The translations under genes were made by a program, and so were the position numbers. A model generated the notes under the pieces. That model did no database searches and had not been told where the DNA came from. It saw nothing but the letters and a program-made list of their open reading frames with translations. DNA of 9,538 bases, from contig JAQUTO010000026.1 of the NCBI GenBank assembly GCA_028694305.1, positions 1-9,538 of the forward strand. The letters run 5' to 3'. Numbering within the stretch: the stretch's first letter is position 1; the number at the start of each line of letters is the position of its first letter. Of this stretch, positions 7,756 to 9,538 are shown piece after piece. Source of the stretch: Bacilli bacterium (lineage in GTDB: Bacteria; Bacillota_I; Bacilli_A; RFN20; UBA1709).

Positions 7756-7941
7756 ATGACAAAGATGAAAGCTTCAAGCCTTAAAAGTATGATACTTACT
7801 ATTGCGATTATTAGTGGGCTAACACTAGTCTCAACCAAACAGATCAGTGAGAGTACCAATCCGTATAAAATGTTAAACAATACAATTCTAACGCAAGCCA
7901 GTGTCGATCAAACAAGTAAGGATGAAAGGAAGAGTGATTAA
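7756..7941 (+). CDS. Small single-span membrane or secreted peptide (61 aa, hypothetical)
   Basis: I do not recognise the family. The product begins with a Lys-containing N-terminus (MTKMKASSLK), has a hydrophobic stretch at about residues 11-27 (SMILTIAIISGLTLVST), then a polar Ser/Thr/Asn/Gln-rich segment ending in charged DERKSD. This fits an uncleaved signal anchor or a short exported peptide; there is no lipobox Cys. ATG 7756 is chosen because AAGGGGA at 7742-7748 stands seven bases upstream. An in-frame ATG at 7735 has no ribosome binding site, and the in-frame GTG at 7678 lies upstream of the -10 box. It has its own promoter and a terminator that begins inside the last codons, so it is transcribed alone. 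An RNA function for the roughly 250-base transcript is possible but not indicated. Confidence 0.62.
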   Translation: MTKMKASSLKSMILTIAIISGLTLVSTKQISESTNPYKMLNNTILTQASVDQTSKDERKSD

Positions 7942-7956
7942 CTCTTTCTTTTTTTT
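7924..7956 (+). terminator. Intrinsic terminator overlapping the end of the small gene
   Basis: A 12-bp stem (7924-7935 with 7941-7952; two G-T wobbles) and a 5-base loop (GATTA) run into a T tract reaching 7956. The left arm is made of the last sense codons and the stop codon lies at the loop and right arm (TAA 7939-7941), so the gene carries no separate 3' untranslated region before its terminator. Confidence 0.85.
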
Positions 7957-8001
7957 GGCTTTTGTAGTATCTTTTAAGGGTAGGATATAGGGAGGGCAAC
8001 T

Positions 8002-9138
8002 ATGGCCAAAATTGAAATTAAACAAGTTACAACTAAAAAAGATTTAAAGAAATTTATCAAATTTTCAGATGATTTATATAAAGATGAACCAAATTATGTT
8101 TACTATTTACATTTCGATGAAATGAACTTTTTCTTACCAGAAAAGAATCCAGCTTATGAATATTGTCGGACAATTGAGTTTTTAGCTTATGAAGATGGGA
8201 AGATTGTCGGTAGAATTAGTGGCTTAATTAATGATGTTTATAATAAAAAAGTGAATAAGAAGTTTTTACGTTTTAATCACTTTGATTTTATTGATGATGT
8301 GGAAGTCGCTCGGGCTTTAATGAACGCCATTATTGAATGGGGTGAAAAAGAGGGTATGACTGAACTCAATGGCCCACTTGGAGCAACCGACTTAGACAAA
8401 CAAGGAATGTTAGTTGAAGGTTTTGAATATAAGGGAATGTATATTACTTATTATAACTTTGCTTATTATCCTAAAATTATGGATCAACTTGGTTTCAAGA
8501 AAGATGTTGATTGGGTGGAATACTTAGTTCCAATGCCAAAGAGTGTCGATCCACGTTTAGAAAAAATATCGGGAATGTTACTCGATCGTTATGGATTTAA
8601 GTTATTGAACTTTAAGAGTTTCAAAGAATTCGAACCATATGCCAAACAACTGTTCCATATAATGGATGAAGCTTTTGCTCCTTTACATGGCACAGTGCCA
8701 ATTACTGAGAAACAAGTTCAATCCTATGTTGATTTAGCCTTAAAAGTCATTAACTTTGAATATGTTAAATTGATTGCCGATAAAGATGGTAAGATTGTGG
8801 CCTTTGGGGCTTTAGCTTCTTCTTTAACTGAAGCTACTCGCCCAAGTAAAGGTAAACTCCTCCCACTCGGTTGGTATCGGGTCTTACATACGATGAAGCA
8901 TTCTAAGGTTTTAGATATGTATTTTGTGGGTGTCTTACCTGAATATCAATCTTTAGGGGTCAATGCCATCTTAATGTCTGCTATTACTAAAGCCGCCATG
9001 AAGAATGGGGTAGAAATGGCTGAGACAGGTCCTGAACTTGAAGATAATGAAAAGATTCAAGCCCAATGGAAGAATTATGAAGGAGTTAAGAAAATTAGAA
9101 GAAGACGTTGTTACATTCGTAAATTAGAGAAATTATAG
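8002..9138 (+). CDS. Two-domain GNAT-family acetyltransferase-like protein (substrate unknown)
   Basis: 378 residues, full length for a family of GNAT-like proteins common in anaerobic Bacteria; cytoplasmic, with no membrane segment. The N-terminal half (about 4-175) has FLAYEDGKIVGRISGLIN (60-77), EWGEKEGMTELNGPLGATD (112-130) and GMLVEGF (135-141), typical of this group. The C-terminal half (about 185-378) has the GNAT acetyl-CoA-binding pattern near VGVLPEYQSLGVNAILMSA (309-327); its QxxGxN form lacks the second glycine of the classic Q/RxxGxG/A loop. The ending GPELEDNEKIQAQW ... RRRRCYI is also characteristic. An acetyl- or acyl-CoA transferase is the family expectation; the acceptor is unknown. 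GGAGGG at 7991-7996, five bases before ATG, fixes the start. It stands alone between terminators; I see only a weak candidate promoter (TTGTAG 7962-7967, GATATA 7984-7989). Confidence 0.85.
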   Translation: MAKIEIKQVTTKKDLKKFIKFSDDLYKDEPNYVYYLHFDEMNFFLPEKNPAYEYCRTIEFLAYEDGKIVGRISGLINDVYNKKVNKKFLRFNHFDFIDDVEVARALMNAIIEWGEKEGMTELNGPLGATDLDKQGMLVEGFEYKGMYITYYNFAYYPKIMDQLGFKKDVDWVEYLVPMPKSVDPRLEKISGMLLDRYGFKLLNFKSFKEFEPYAKQLFHIMDEAFAPLHGTVPITEKQVQSYVDLALKVINFEYVKLIADKDGKIVAFGALASSLTEATRPSKGKLLPLGWYRVLHTMKHSKVLDMYFVGVLPEYQSLGVNAILMSAITKAAMKNGVEMAETGPELEDNEKIQAQWKNYEGVKKIRRRRCYIRKLEKL

Positions 9139-9144
9139 GCATAA

Positions 9145-9178
9145 AAAAACTCAGTTATTGCAACTGAGTTTTTATTTT
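9145..9178. terminator. Bidirectional intrinsic terminator between convergent genes
   Basis: A 12-bp perfect stem (AAAAACTCAGTT 9145-9156 with AACTGAGTTTTT 9162-9173; loop ATTGC) has T-rich sequence on the right (TTTTTATTTTCT) and an A run on the left, so it can end transcription from both strands. It sits 7 bases past the GNAT-like stop and just beyond the stop of the convergent minus-strand gene, and so serves both. Confidence 0.92.
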
Positions 9179-9538
9179 CTATTTACCGTTTAAGGTATCA
9201 AATAGGCTAACAGCATTTGAATCGAGAAGTGTGATTAGAATGCAGTTCCCATAAGTAATAGGGCTGGAATTGTAAGCACTGACGACTGCTTGGATAATAC
9301 TATTACCATCAAGATTTGGATCATCTTTTAAAGCTTGAACAGCGTCTTTAGCATCTTTGTTAGCTTGGAGCTCAACAATAATGTTATAACCTGTTAAACC
9401 TTTAGTTGCTAGATATAAACCCTTAATAACAGATTCAGTATCTTTAGCACTTTGTTCATCACTACCACTGCTGAGGTCAATTTGTTGCCATTCATATCCG
9501 TCGTTAACGAAGGCCTTCTTGACTGCACCAATCTTGGA
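9179..9538 (-). CDS. 3' part of a convergent gene of unknown function (partial)
   Basis: The minus strand is open without a stop from the right edge to TAG at 9179-9181: 119 codons, start not in the window. The protein piece is soluble-looking and mixed alpha/beta. From its first visible residue it runs SKIGAVKKAFVNDGYEWQQI, passes a Ser/Asp-rich stretch, then GLTGYNIIVELQANKDAKDA and, near the end, GNCILITLLDSNAVSLFDTL, stopping after Asn-Gly-Lys. The last part (a GNxxxI strand followed by a Asp/Ser-Asn-Ala-Val-xx-Phe helix) resembles the end of small exported or lipoprotein-like proteins, but this is an impression only and the N-terminus that would show a signal peptide is missing. Composition and codon choice match the neighbouring genes, and the convergent terminator directly beyond its stop supports a real gene. 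No function can be assigned. Confidence 0.75.
   Translation of the reverse strand, partial: SKIGAVKKAFVNDGYEWQQIDLSSGSDEQSAKDTESVIKGLYLATKGLTGYNIIVELQANKDAKDAVQALKDDPNLDGNSIIQAVVSAYNSSPITYGNCILITLLDSNAVSLFDTLNGK

Noticed and set aside
1..9538. CRISPR arrays, tRNA or rRNA genes, insertion sequences, c-di-GMP riboswitch
   Set aside because: I saw no regularly spaced repeats, no cloverleaf, no transposase and no GEMM-like leader. The upstream leader of the operon is outside the window.

Overview
The window looks like a low-GC, Bacillota- or Mollicutes-related bacterial chromosome. Coding is dense, genes are preceded by GGAGG-type ribosome binding sites, Arg is mostly AGA or CGG, and terminators are of the intrinsic type. 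The standard code fits: TGG encodes Trp and TGA ends the gene at 72-1049. I cannot name the genus from sequence alone.

Positions 1-7660 read as one co-directional transcription unit, entered in the middle. It starts with the last codons of an upstream reading frame (2-70). Next comes an ABC-ATPase-like protein whose nucleotide-binding motifs have all been replaced (72-1049). It overlaps by ATGA a large membrane protein (1046-2887). That protein joins six ABC-2-like membrane segments to an extracytoplasmic signal-peptidase-like domain with apparently lost catalytic residues, and ends in a long charged cytoplasmic tail. Eighteen bases later is a 1060-residue membrane-bound diguanylate cyclase (Cache, PAS, PAS, GGDEF, GAF-like, Cys-rich PAS-like). 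After another 19 bases comes a GPH/MelB-type sugar:cation symporter (6108-7619). A strong intrinsic terminator at 7625-7660 closes the unit.

Positions 7661-7956 hold a compact one-gene cassette: an almost consensus extended -10 promoter, a 61-codon gene for a small single-span membrane or secreted peptide, and a terminator whose hairpin overlaps the stop codon. A two-domain GNAT-family protein of unknown substrate follows at 8002-9138. A bidirectional terminator (9145-9178) separates it from the 3' end of a convergent minus-strand gene (9179-9538) that runs off the right edge.

A possible reading of the first unit, which is inference, is a membrane assembly made of two probable pseudoenzymes (an ATPase that may not hydrolyse ATP and a signal-peptidase fold that may not cleave). 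It would be made together with a sensory c-di-GMP synthase that senses an external ligand and with a sugar importer. This pairing of degenerate ABC and degenerate signal peptidase with a diguanylate cyclase is the most novel-looking content of the window.
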